From NCBI GenBank assembly GCA_016936555.1, contig JAFGXR010000070.1, positions 1 to 64,000 on the forward strand: DNA of 64,000 nucleotides. The letters run 5' to 3'. Positions 37,704-45,038 of this stretch are shown in pieces. The position numbers and the translations under genes are program-made. The notes below the pieces were generated by a model. That model saw nothing but the letters and a program-made list of their open reading frames with translations, was not told where the DNA came from and searched no databases. Every line of letters begins with the position of its first letter. Position 1 is the stretch's first letter. This DNA is from Spirochaetales bacterium. Its GTDB lineage: Bacteria; Spirochaetota; Spirochaetia; DSM-2461.

Positions 37704-38770
37704 CAGTAATAATCTCCGAAGCAGGTATCGATGGCTCTGGCGTGGCGGATGAGATCGAGGTCCTCGGTCACCAGCTTGAGTTTTCCGGCGACTTCTTCGA
37801 GAGGACGGGCAATAATACTGTCTCCCTCCAGGGCGGCCATGGTTCCGAACTCCCCTCTGGCGATAAGATCGGCGGCATAGGATCCGAGCCGGGTCGCAAG
37901 AATGCGGTCCATGGGCGAAGGAGAACCTCCCCGCTGAATATAGCCGAGGATAGTTTCCCGGGCTTCAAGTCCCGTGAGTTTCGTGACGAGTTTGGCGATA
38001 TAGTGGGCCGGTCGTATGGTTTTCATTTCCCCGCTGGCTTTCTTGGGGATTTCGATTCCCTCGGCAACAATAATAATGGAATAGGGTTTTCCTTCATTAT
38101 AGCGGTGTTCGAGATATTTCTTGATGACTTTCTCCTTATAGGGGATTTCGGGAATGAGGATCATATCAGCCCCTCCGGCAATTCCCGAATAGAGAGTCAG
38201 CCAGCCGGCATGATGCCCCATAACCTCGACGACCATGATTCTCTTATGCGAGTTTGCCGTTGAATGGATGCGGTCGATCGCTTCAGCGGCGATCTGAACG
38301 GCTGAATCGAAACCGAAGGTCAGATCGGTCCCCCAGACATCATTATCGATAGTTTTGGGCAGGGCCACGACATTGAGGCCCTCGTTCTGAAGCTTATGGG
38401 CTGTTTTCATCGTTCCGTTTCCGCCGATGCAGACCAGAGCATCGAGGCCGATTTCCTTATAGGTTTCGACGATCTGGGCCGGTTTGCTGTTTATATAATC
38501 GTCGTAATCCACATCTTTATAGGGTTTCTCCCGGGATGTGCCCAGAATGGTTCCGCCCAGTGTCAGGATGCCCGAAAGGTCCCGTTCCGAGAGCTTGCGG
38601 AACTCCTTGTTGATCAGGCCGAGGTAACCGGAAGAAAATCCGTATACCTCCATGCCGTATTCGAGGATCGCGGTCTTTCCGACACCTCGTATAGCAGCAT
38701 TCAAACCGGGGCAGTCTCCGCCCGCTGTGAGTATTCCGATTTTTTTTCCGCTGACTTTTTTTGTATTCAT
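37703..38770 (-). CDS. 6-phosphofructokinase family protein
   Basis: A 355-aa PFK: GILTAGGDCPGLNAAIRG, PKTIDNDVWGTDLTFGFDSA, EVMGHHAGWLT and GYIQRGGSPSPMDRI are all present. The donor-site motif is GGNGT, not GGDGS (ATP enzymes) or GGDDT (PPi enzymes). Gly at the second key position suggests ATP, while the PKTIDND lysine is of the PPi/group III kind, so the phosphoryl donor is uncertain. Co-transcribed with ppk, so a polyphosphate link is conceivable but unproven. Confidence 0.88.
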   Translation of the reverse strand: MNTKKVSGKKIGILTAGGDCPGLNAAIRGVGKTAILEYGMEVYGFSSGYLGLINKEFRKLSERDLSGILTLGGTILGTSREKPYKDVDYDDYINSKPAQIVETYKEIGLDALVCIGGNGTMKTAHKLQNEGLNVVALPKTIDNDVWGTDLTFGFDSAVQIAAEAIDRIHSTANSHKRIMVVEVMGHHAGWLTLYSGIAGGADMILIPEIPYKEKVIKKYLEHRYNEGKPYSIIIVAEGIEIPKKASGEMKTIRPAHYIAKLVTKLTGLEARETILGYIQRGGSPSPMDRILATRLGSYAADLIARGEFGTMAALEGDSIIARPLEEVAGKLKLVTEDLDLIRHARAIDTCFGDYY

Positions 38771-38799
38771 ATGGCTCTTCCCCTTATTACTCTATATAA

Positions 38800-38829
38800 A
38801 TTATTTTGTCATGATGAATTTTATGTCAA
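38800..38829 (-). promoter_or_regulatory. promoter of pfk-ppk
   Basis: TTGACA (38829..38824) and AATAAT (38805..38800), 18 bp apart, give a start about 22 nt before the pfk ATG, with AAGGGGAAGAG as ribosome-binding region. No hexamer repeats like those of the Na/Pi gene are seen, so this operon seems outside Pho control. Confidence 0.6.
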
Positions 38830-38874
38830 CAGAGCATGTGTTTTGCATTACCTTATAATAAGGCAGCGGAGTTA

Positions 38875-39786
38875 ATGAAAGGAAAAACCACACACAGCGG
38901 AGTCGTCCCTTACAGAATAAATGAAAACAGGGAAATCGAGATCCTTTTAATAAGAAATAAAAGCGATTCCCGCTGGATGCTGCCGAAGGGCCATAACGAA
39001 AAGGGAATGTCCAACAGGGATGTCGCCCATATGGAAGCCTGGGAGGAGGCGGGAATACGGGGCACAATTATGAATCCCGCTTTCACCAAATACGGTCACC
39101 CTAAACAGAATAGCAAAGTCAGGGTCAAACTGTTTCTGATGAAGGTGAGCGAAGTCGCTGAAAAATGGCCTGAAAAGAAAAAAAGAAAGAGAAAGTGGTT
39201 TCCCTTTGATGATGCCCGCAAGAGGATATGGCCGGGAAAACTGAGAAAAATGCTTCCCCTGATCAGCCAGACAATAAAAAGCAGAGAGGGTTTTATGAAA
39301 GAAATTTGTTTTATCCGTCACGGAAAGTCCGCACAGGGGCACTCATCGGGAAGTGATTTTGAAAGACCGCTGAACAGCAGAGGAGAACAGGACAGCCTGG
39401 AAATGGGAAGAAGACTGGCAGAACGGAATTTTAAACCGGATCTTGTAATCAGCAGTCCGGCACTCAGGGCCGCTTCAACGGCTCAGAGAGTGGCCGCAGA
39501 ATTGGGATATGATATTGAAAGAATCCGATATGATGAAAATCTCTACCTCTGTGAAATTTCCGACTTCAAGGAGCTGATAAAAAACATGGATGATTCTATC
39601 CGGACAGTCCTGATCGTCGGTCACAACCCCGCCATTGAAATGGCGGAATATTATTTTACAGGGACCGGAAGAGACCGTTTCCCCACCTGCGGCCTCTTTA
39701 TAATGGATACGCCCTCCTGGAATCAGTGCGGTAAGAGACAATGCAGAGAAATCTATTATGATTACCCCAAAAATGTGTTAAATTAA
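38875..39786 (+). CDS. Nudix hydrolase fused to SixA-type histidine phosphatase (MutT1-like)
   Basis: From ATG 38875 the protein is 303 aa; the ORF-track start is 13 codons too early. Residues 1-135 are a Nudix domain with box GHNEKGMSNRDVAHMEAWEEAGI; the core Glu residues remain, but the first Glu and the Arg of the consensus are Met. Residues 141-303 are a histidine phosphatase with FIRHGKS and VGHNPAIE. Mycobacterial MutT1 has this architecture and hydrolyses 8-oxo-dGTP and Ap(n)A. A perfect TATAAT lies at 38854. Confidence 0.85.
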   Translation: MKGKTTHSGVVPYRINENREIEILLIRNKSDSRWMLPKGHNEKGMSNRDVAHMEAWEEAGIRGTIMNPAFTKYGHPKQNSKVRVKLFLMKVSEVAEKWPEKKKRKRKWFPFDDARKRIWPGKLRKMLPLISQTIKSREGFMKEICFIRHGKSAQGHSSGSDFERPLNSRGEQDSLEMGRRLAERNFKPDLVISSPALRAASTAQRVAAELGYDIERIRYDENLYLCEISDFKELIKNMDDSIRTVLIVGHNPAIEMAEYYFTGTGRDRFPTCGLFIMDTPSWNQCGKRQCREIYYDYPKNVLN

Positions 39787-39810
39787 TGTAGAGAGAGATA
39801 AGGGAGAGCG

Positions 39811-40128
39811 ATGTTGACTGAGATAGAAAATGTGAGGCAGATTCCGGACGAGGGACTGCGCCGCTGGTTCATTGACAAGGATATGGATCTTATTCTCTGG
39901 TATGAAGACGATAAAGCCGACCCTACGGGTTTTCAGATATCCTATGACAAACGGTCGGTACAGAGAACTGTTACCTGGAAAAGCACCGATAGCGGCCGTT
40001 CCACACTAACCTGCGACGGTCCCTACAACCGAATGAGATTAATCAGATTGATGGAGCAGAAAGGTACGAATCTGGAACCGGAACTCCTGAAACTCATTCT
40101 TGGCAGTCTCCGGAGTCATACCACATAG
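39811..40128 (+). CDS. hypothetical protein, 105 aa
   Basis: I do not recognise this family. It is soluble, mixed-charge, with LRRWFIDKDMDLILWYEDD early and a basic helix NRMRLIRLMEQKG late. GGGAGAG precedes the ATG, and it follows the Nudix/SixA gene by 24 bp, so it is probably the second gene of that operon. Its last 13 bp overlap the 3' end of dgkA on the other strand. Confidence 0.7.
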   Translation: MLTEIENVRQIPDEGLRRWFIDKDMDLILWYEDDKADPTGFQISYDKRSVQRTVTWKSTDSGRSTLTCDGPYNRMRLIRLMEQKGTNLEPELLKLILGSLRSHTT

Positions 40129-40472
40129 GGATAGTAGACGAAAGCCGCCAGCACGACTGCCATTATGGCCGCCGTTAGAACTGCTCCCGCGCTGATATCG
40201 AGCAGTTTCTCCGCCAATTCATGATACTCATCTGTAAACATTTTAACCAGATATTCAATGGATGTATTGAACAGCTCCGCAACGAGGACGAGTCCGATGG
40301 AGATGACAACAGTCATCCACTCATATCTGTTGAAATGGAGAAAAAAACCTGAAAGAACAACGGGAAAGGCGAAGAGGAAATGGATTTTAAAACTATTATC
40401 CGTCTTAACCGCAATCCTGAGCCCTTTGAAAGCATAGCCGAATTTTCTGGCAGTATGGTTAAAGATATTCAT
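40116..40472 (-). CDS. dgkA: diacylglycerol/undecaprenol kinase family protein
   Basis: A 118-aa integral membrane kinase with three hydrophobic segments. AELFNTSIEYLVK and LLDISAGAVLTAA match the active-site motifs of the DgkA/UdpK family, which phosphorylates diacylglycerol or undecaprenol to recycle lipid carriers. An extended -10 (TGATAAAAT) ends 6 nt before the ATG and no Shine-Dalgarno exists, so the mRNA is probably leaderless. Confidence 0.88.
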   Translation of the reverse strand: MNIFNHTARKFGYAFKGLRIAVKTDNSFKIHFLFAFPVVLSGFFLHFNRYEWMTVVISIGLVLVAELFNTSIEYLVKMFTDEYHELAEKLLDISAGAVLTAAIMAVVLAAFVYYPYVV

Positions 40473-40478
40473 ATTTAT

Positions 40479-40487
40479 ATTTTATCA
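40479..40487 (-). promoter_or_regulatory. extended -10 of dgkA, leaderless geometry
   Basis: TGATAAAAT on the minus strand is followed by ATAAAT and then ATG, so the predicted start is the A of the start codon. There is no convincing -35, as is common with extended -10 promoters. Confidence 0.5.
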
Positions 40488-40493
40488 TGGATC

Positions 40494-40523
40494 TTGAGAT
40501 TTACAGCCTGCTGTATGTATATT
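40494..40523 (+). promoter_or_regulatory. promoter of the FecR/PEGA gene, leaderless geometry
   Basis: TTGAGA (40494) and TATATT (40518) are 18 bp apart; the -10 ends 7 nt before the ATG at 40531. No Shine-Dalgarno is present. It faces the dgkA promoter in the same 58-bp gap. Confidence 0.55.
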
Positions 40524-40530
40524 AATAACT

Positions 40531-41790
40531 ATGAAACAGTTAATTCGCACAGTTCTTGTTTTTCTTATAGGTATGATTCTGGCCGCCATAGCGGTTTATT
40601 TTTATTTTGATATGACTTCGACGCCGAAAGAGACCAGAAAGCTGGCTCCCCTGTCTCTTACAGGAGACGAGGAAGCCATCATAACCGCTTTATCGGGAGA
40701 GGTCTTTATTCTCCGCGACGACAGCATTATCACAGCCGAAACGGGAACTGCTCTCTATGCGGGAGATATTATCAAAGTCGTGGACGAATCGTTCTGCCAG
40801 ATTCAGTTCTCCACGGTCGCCTCGGCGCGGCTCAGAAGCAATACCATAATTAAAATCAAGAGCATTCTCAATATGAACAGCACTCCCGATGTGAAGACTG
40901 AAATTCTCACAGGAACCATGCTCTACCGCGTCAATAAGCTCCGGGAAGGGGAAAAACTCGAAGTCAAATCGGAAGATAAAATTTACTCCGTCAAAGGAAC
41001 GACCTTTCTTGTAGACCGGAACAGCGAAGGGACATCTCTCATTGTCGCCGAAGGATTGGTCAGTGTTGCCGCAGGGGATGGTAAAGCGGTACCTGTCGAA
41101 ACAGGAGCCGGACAGGAATACTTTGTCATTCAGGGAGAATCCGCCGGAACCCTGTCTCCGATGTCCGGTTCTTCGAAAGAGATGATACGCGAGGGAGAGA
41201 GCTTCCGGGTTCTCGATCTGACCGGAGAGAAAGGGTCTCTTGTCAGAACGGGCATAGTGGCAATACCTTCAGATGCTCAGATCTACGTGAACGGCTACCT
41301 CTCGGGACGGGGCTCCTTTACGGGATTATATCCTTCGGGAGAAGAACTTACTGTTCTGGTCAGGAAAAGAGGATATGCCGATAAAGTCCTGATAATCAAT
41401 GCGGAAACCGATCTGGAATACAGAATTGTTCTGGAACCGGAGATGACCGGTTCGGAGATTCTGGAGAGAGAAAGGGAAATCAGCGCCGAACAGGGTTTGG
41501 CGGACAGACTGAAAATGGAACTCGAATCACGCACGGAAAGGCTGAAGGAAGTGGAAGTGCTGATTATAGAGCTGAAAGAGGAGAACAGCGAACTGATTTC
41601 CCGATCGGCCCGCGATGAAAACCGCATACGGACCATGTCCGGCAGAATTCAGGAGCTGGAGCAGCTACAGACTGATTTGAGTTCCGACATTGACGATCTT
41701 GAGAGAAAACTCGAAGAAAGCGAAACACGGGAAGCCAAACTCCGCGATCTGATCAAACAGATTCAGGAAATATCTAGCGATAATCCGTAA
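40531..41790 (+). CDS. membrane-anchored FecR/PEGA-domain protein with C-terminal coiled coil
   Basis: Of 419 aa, residues 5-25 are a membrane anchor (TVLVFLIGMILAAIAVYFYF). Residues 55-200 are FecR-like (ALSGEVFILRDDSIITAETG, LYAGDIIKVVDESFCQIQFS, SVKGTTFLVDR). Residues 235-300 look like a PEGA domain (IPSDAQIYVNGYLSG, VRKRGYADKVLI). Residues 305-415 are a strongly predicted coiled coil. It is probably periplasmic. No sigma factor or TonB receptor is nearby, so classical FecR signalling is unlikely. Its end overlaps argH by 17 bp. Confidence 0.75.
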   Translation: MKQLIRTVLVFLIGMILAAIAVYFYFDMTSTPKETRKLAPLSLTGDEEAIITALSGEVFILRDDSIITAETGTALYAGDIIKVVDESFCQIQFSTVASARLRSNTIIKIKSILNMNSTPDVKTEILTGTMLYRVNKLREGEKLEVKSEDKIYSVKGTTFLVDRNSEGTSLIVAEGLVSVAAGDGKAVPVETGAGQEYFVIQGESAGTLSPMSGSSKEMIREGESFRVLDLTGEKGSLVRTGIVAIPSDAQIYVNGYLSGRGSFTGLYPSGEELTVLVRKRGYADKVLIINAETDLEYRIVLEPEMTGSEILEREREISAEQGLADRLKMELESRTERLKEVEVLIIELKEENSELISRSARDENRIRTMSGRIQELEQLQTDLSSDIDDLERKLEESETREAKLRDLIKQIQEISSDNP

Positions 41791-43156
41791 CGGGTATGAT
41801 TTCGATTTCCGTTCCGGTCAGATCCCTGAAAGCCTTTTCGACTTTATCGGACAGAGACAGTGTTCTCTTTTCCAGTTCCGCGATTTTATTCATACAGAAA
41901 CCGAAGTCTGGATTGCCGGTGGTCCCCGGGTAAGTCCGGCTGGCAAGCGCCGCGCGGGCATCCCTGTCCCCCAGCTTATGGAGATTGAGGCCGACTTCCC
42001 TGTAAGCCTCTCGGAAAGTGCTGCCGGTGGCGACCATTTCGAGCGCCGCGTCCGTGGCATGAATATCCGGTGTAAATCCGGCGGTCAGATTATCCTCCCG
42101 AACCTTCAGACGGTCGACCGTCAGCTCCATAACCCGCAACATGGTAAGAGCCAGACGGGTTCCCCTGATAAAGGGCTCTTTGGTCATCTGGACATCGCGG
42201 TTGTAACCGGAAGGCAGCGATCGGATGATATTTTTAACCTCTGTCGCGGCCGCGGAGAGAACGGCCGAGGCGGAACGCGTCAGTTCGAGACCGTCGGGAT
42301 TTTTCTTCTGAGGCATAATGCTGGACCCCGTACAAAGTTCGTCGGGCAGTTTGAAGTAGCCGAATTCCGGCAATGAAAAAAGGATGAGATCCTGAGCCAT
42401 CTTGCTCAGAGTCAGACCTATCTGATCGAGAGAATCGAGAATGATGGATTCGAATTTCCCCCTGGAATTATTGGCGTAGATGACATTGTTCTGAACGGAA
42501 GGAAACCCCATAAGACGGGCTGTCATCTCCCGGTCCAGAGGCAGGGGAACGCCGTATCCGGCCGCGGCGCCGAGGGGATTCTGATTGATGAGCTCCAGAG
42601 TGTTGTATACACCTTTCAGATCGTCGGCCAGCTCTTCGGCATAACCTCCCATCCAGAGCCCCACTGAAGAGGGCATGGCCGTCTGCATATGGGTCCGCCC
42701 CGGCATGGGAACGGAGCTGTGTTTTTCCGCGAAATCAAGAAGCGTTCTGACAAGGCCGAATCCCGCATCGAGAATTCCGATAAGAGCCGAGCGCCCGTAA
42801 ACGCGGACAGCCGTAACGGACTGATCATTCCGGCTTCTCCCCGTATGGATCCGCTTGCCAGCATCGCCGCAGATCTCCACCAGTCTGTTTTCGATAGCCG
42901 TATGCCCGTCCTCATCGCTGAGCTGGATATCGAATTTGCCGGATTTGTGATCGCGAATGATGGAAATCAGCCCATCTTTAAGACTTTTAAGATCTTCGGA
43001 ACTGATAATCCCGATAGACTCCAGCATGGAAGCATGGGCCAGAGAAGCCAGGCAGTCGGAAGGAACCAGATTCATATCGAGCCGGTAGTCCCGCCCGACG
43101 GTAAACTCCTCGATAAGCTTATCGGTCGAGTAATTCTTCTCCCACAGTTTCCCCAT
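41774..43156 (-). CDS. argH: argininosuccinate lyase
   Basis: ArgH (460 aa) splits argininosuccinate into arginine and fumarate. HTGRSRNDQSVTAVR, GRTHMQTAMPSSVG and the fumarase-superfamily signature GSSIMPQKKNPD are clear. ATG at 43156 has GGGGAGG upstream; the longer tracked ORF runs into a repeat-like element and is not real. The last 17 bp overlap the convergent FecR/PEGA gene. argG is not in the window. Confidence 0.96.
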   Translation of the reverse strand: MGKLWEKNYSTDKLIEEFTVGRDYRLDMNLVPSDCLASLAHASMLESIGIISSEDLKSLKDGLISIIRDHKSGKFDIQLSDEDGHTAIENRLVEICGDAGKRIHTGRSRNDQSVTAVRVYGRSALIGILDAGFGLVRTLLDFAEKHSSVPMPGRTHMQTAMPSSVGLWMGGYAEELADDLKGVYNTLELINQNPLGAAAGYGVPLPLDREMTARLMGFPSVQNNVIYANNSRGKFESIILDSLDQIGLTLSKMAQDLILFSLPEFGYFKLPDELCTGSSIMPQKKNPDGLELTRSASAVLSAAATEVKNIIRSLPSGYNRDVQMTKEPFIRGTRLALTMLRVMELTVDRLKVREDNLTAGFTPDIHATDAALEMVATGSTFREAYREVGLNLHKLGDRDARAALASRTYPGTTGNPDFGFCMNKIAELEKRTLSLSDKVEKAFRDLTGTEIEIIPVTDYR

Positions 43157-43191
43157 AACTTCCTCCCCGTCTACAGTGTAAAAATGATGTA

Positions 43192-43288
43192 TTTGGGCTG
43201 TAGGCAAGGCGTCAGGAGCACAGAAAGCGCAGAATAGCGGAGCTATTTGAGCATTTCGAGCACCGCACAACGCAGCATACAGTTCAAA
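43192..43288. repeat. 97-bp palindromic intergenic element (REP/MITE-like candidate)
   Basis: Imperfect terminal inverted repeats (TTTGGGCTGTAGGC and GCATACAGTTCAAA, 11 of 14 matching) bound a GC-rich body with a perfect inner hairpin AATAGC-GGA-GCTATT (43233..43247). It lies exactly between the trxA terminator and the argH ribosome-binding site, and has no start/stop signals of its own. Whether other copies exist needs the genome. Confidence 0.45.
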
Positions 43289-43300
43289 GACACTTTTTTG

Positions 43301-43340
43301 AAAAAAAAAGAGGCTGTTGCTGTGTAGAGCAACGCCTCTT
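43301..43340 (-). terminator. intrinsic terminator of trxA
   Basis: On the minus strand AGAGGC-G-TTGCT pairs with AGCAA-CA-GCCTCT, followed by an uninterrupted run of eight T. It lies about 25 bp after the trxA stop. Confidence 0.88.
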
Positions 43341-43363
43341 CTATCATTGATTAAATAAAAAAA

Positions 43364-43720
43364 TTATTCAACGTTCAAAACGCTTTTCATGGCGTCAAGC
43401 AGACTGTTTTTGGGAAGTGCTCCCATAGCCATCTGGGGCTGTCCGTCTTTGGGGACGAAGAGGAGAGAAGGAATGCTCTGGATACCGAAAGCGGCTGCCA
43501 GTTCCTGCTGTTCTTCCGTGTTTACCTTGTAAACGTTCATTTTACCTTCAAATTCAGTTGAGAGCTCTTCGAGAATAGGAGCAACCATTTTACAGGGGCC
43601 GCACCAGTCAGCGTAGAAATCGATTATGCAGGGCAGATCCCCTTCGAATTTCCATTCTTTATTTTCTGTATAATTGAATACTTTTTCTTTGAAAGTATCC
43701 ACTGTAAGATGTTCAGCCAT
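43364..43720 (-). CDS. trxA: thioredoxin
   Basis: A 118-aa thioredoxin with FYADWCGPCKMVAPIL (the CGPC redox site), the cis-Pro IQSIPSLLFV and a short N-terminal extension. It reduces cytoplasmic disulfides. GAGGTGAT precedes the ATG. A strong promoter with a palindrome between -10 and -35 suggests regulated, monocistronic expression. Confidence 0.96.
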   Translation of the reverse strand: MAEHLTVDTFKEKVFNYTENKEWKFEGDLPCIIDFYADWCGPCKMVAPILEELSTEFEGKMNVYKVNTEEQQELAAAFGIQSIPSLLFVPKDGQPQMAMGALPKNSLLDAMKSVLNVE

Positions 43721-43750
43721 TACATCACCTCTTTTCTTTTTGTTGATCCG

Positions 43751-43779
43751 AATATATATGTTTTTCCATATATAGTCAA
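43751..43779 (-). promoter_or_regulatory. trxA promoter with embedded palindrome
   Basis: TTGACT (43779..43774), 17 bp, TATATT (43756..43751). TATATATG-N6-CATATATA (43753..43774) is a perfect 8-bp inverted repeat filling the space from the -10 to the edge of the -35, a plausible repressor site. Confidence 0.65.
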
Positions 43780-43825
43780 CATAAATAAATAATTTTTAAT
43801 CGTTTCGCTGCTTTTTCAAAAATAA

Positions 43826-43853
43826 TTGCCATCGGGCAGCGTACACTTATAAT
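43826..43853 (+). promoter_or_regulatory. promoter of the phosphoesterase gene, leaderless geometry
   Basis: TTGCCA (43826), 16-bp spacer, perfect TATAAT (43848). The start codon begins 8 nt after the -10, so transcription should begin at or 1-2 nt before the ATG. Confidence 0.65.
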
Positions 43854-43861
43854 TTAATATA

Positions 43862-44941
43862 ATGAAGAAAAATCACCAGAGCCAGGAAAAACTGGAAAAA
43901 CTCTACAATAACTGCCCCTCCCTGGAGATTGATGACAGCGATAAAATAGTCATATTCAGCGATTTTCATCTGGGGGGCAGAAAAAGCCGCGATGATTTTC
44001 TCCCCAATTCAGAAATGTTTCTCACCATACTCGAGAAGTATTATTACAATAGAGGGTACAAGTTGATCCTGAACGGCGATATCGAGGAGCTGCAGAAGGT
44101 ATCGCTGACCACGATCTACAGGAAATGGCACGATCTCTATGATCTGTTCGGAAAATTCCGCGACAGAAACGGCCTCTTTAAAATTGTGGGAAATCACGAC
44201 GGCGATCTCCTGCTCATAAAGAACACCATCAATTTCCGCCCCAACGATATAAACTATCAGATTCTGCCGGCATTGAAGATGCTGTATAAAGACAACAGGA
44301 TATTTGTTCTCCACGGGCATCAGGCCTCGAACTACCACGGCCTTTTAAATTCCCTGGTCGGCCTTTCACTGAAATATATCGCTCACCCCCTTATGATAAA
44401 AAATATCAAACGCCCATACACCAATGTAAAAAAACTGAAAGCGGAAGAGAAGATTTACGATTTCAGCAAAGAAAAAAAGATCCTCTCTCTCGTCGGCCAT
44501 ACCCACAGGGCTCTCTTTGAGGGACTTTCCGAAGCGGATCACCTGAAATACAATATTGAACAGAGAATCAGGAAATTTCTCGAGTCCGATGAGCATGAGC
44601 GGGCGAAACTGGAATCCTCCATCAGAGTTCTGGCCGATGCGCTGAAGGAACTTCTCAAAACGGGAGATCACTACGACTCGTTCAGCAGCATCTATGACCA
44701 TATGATCATTCCCTGCCTTTTCAATTCCGGCTGTGTCATAGACAAAAAGGGGATAAACTGTCTGGAGATTGAAAACGGCCAGATATCTCTTGTCGCCTGG
44801 TACGACGAAACAAACCGGAAAAGCAATATAACCTATAATCCCGTTACCCACAAAAGGCTCGATGATACGGATTACTGCCGGGTCCGTCTGAAAAAAGACT
44901 CTCTCGATTATATTTTCACAAGAATAGACCTTCTGACTTAA
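43862..44941 (+). CDS. calcineurin-like metallophosphoesterase
   Basis: A 359-aa protein with all metal-binding blocks of the family: FSDFHLGG (residues 32-39), NGDIEE (71-76), GNHDGD (110-115), HGHQ (151-154) and VGHTHR. It lacks a signal peptide, so it acts in the cytoplasm; substrate unknown. About 90 residues between the last His block and the C-terminus are not explained by the fold. No ribosome-binding site is present. It precedes the HPr-domain gene. Confidence 0.8.
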   Translation: MKKNHQSQEKLEKLYNNCPSLEIDDSDKIVIFSDFHLGGRKSRDDFLPNSEMFLTILEKYYYNRGYKLILNGDIEELQKVSLTTIYRKWHDLYDLFGKFRDRNGLFKIVGNHDGDLLLIKNTINFRPNDINYQILPALKMLYKDNRIFVLHGHQASNYHGLLNSLVGLSLKYIAHPLMIKNIKRPYTNVKKLKAEEKIYDFSKEKKILSLVGHTHRALFEGLSEADHLKYNIEQRIRKFLESDEHERAKLESSIRVLADALKELLKTGDHYDSFSSIYDHMIIPCLFNSGCVIDKKGINCLEIENGQISLVAWYDETNRKSNITYNPVTHKRLDDTDYCRVRLKKDSLDYIFTRIDLLT

Positions 44942-44985
44942 ACCGCCGGTTGACCGTGAAAAAAGAAGTTTTAAATATCCCTCTC

Positions 44986-45014
44986 TTGAAAAGAAAAGGG
45001 CACTGAAGTATGAT
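44986..45014 (+). promoter_or_regulatory. promoter of the HPr-domain gene
   Basis: TTGAAA (44986), 17 bp, TATGAT (45009). The leader is about 18-24 nt with a weak AGGAA. Confidence 0.6.
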
Positions 45015-45038
45015 TCAAGTTTAGGAAATCAGTCATTT

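Noticed and set aside
43157-43270. N-terminal extension of ArgH
   Set aside because: The extra 38 residues come from the repeat-like element; ATG 43156 has a strong SD and the family-like start.
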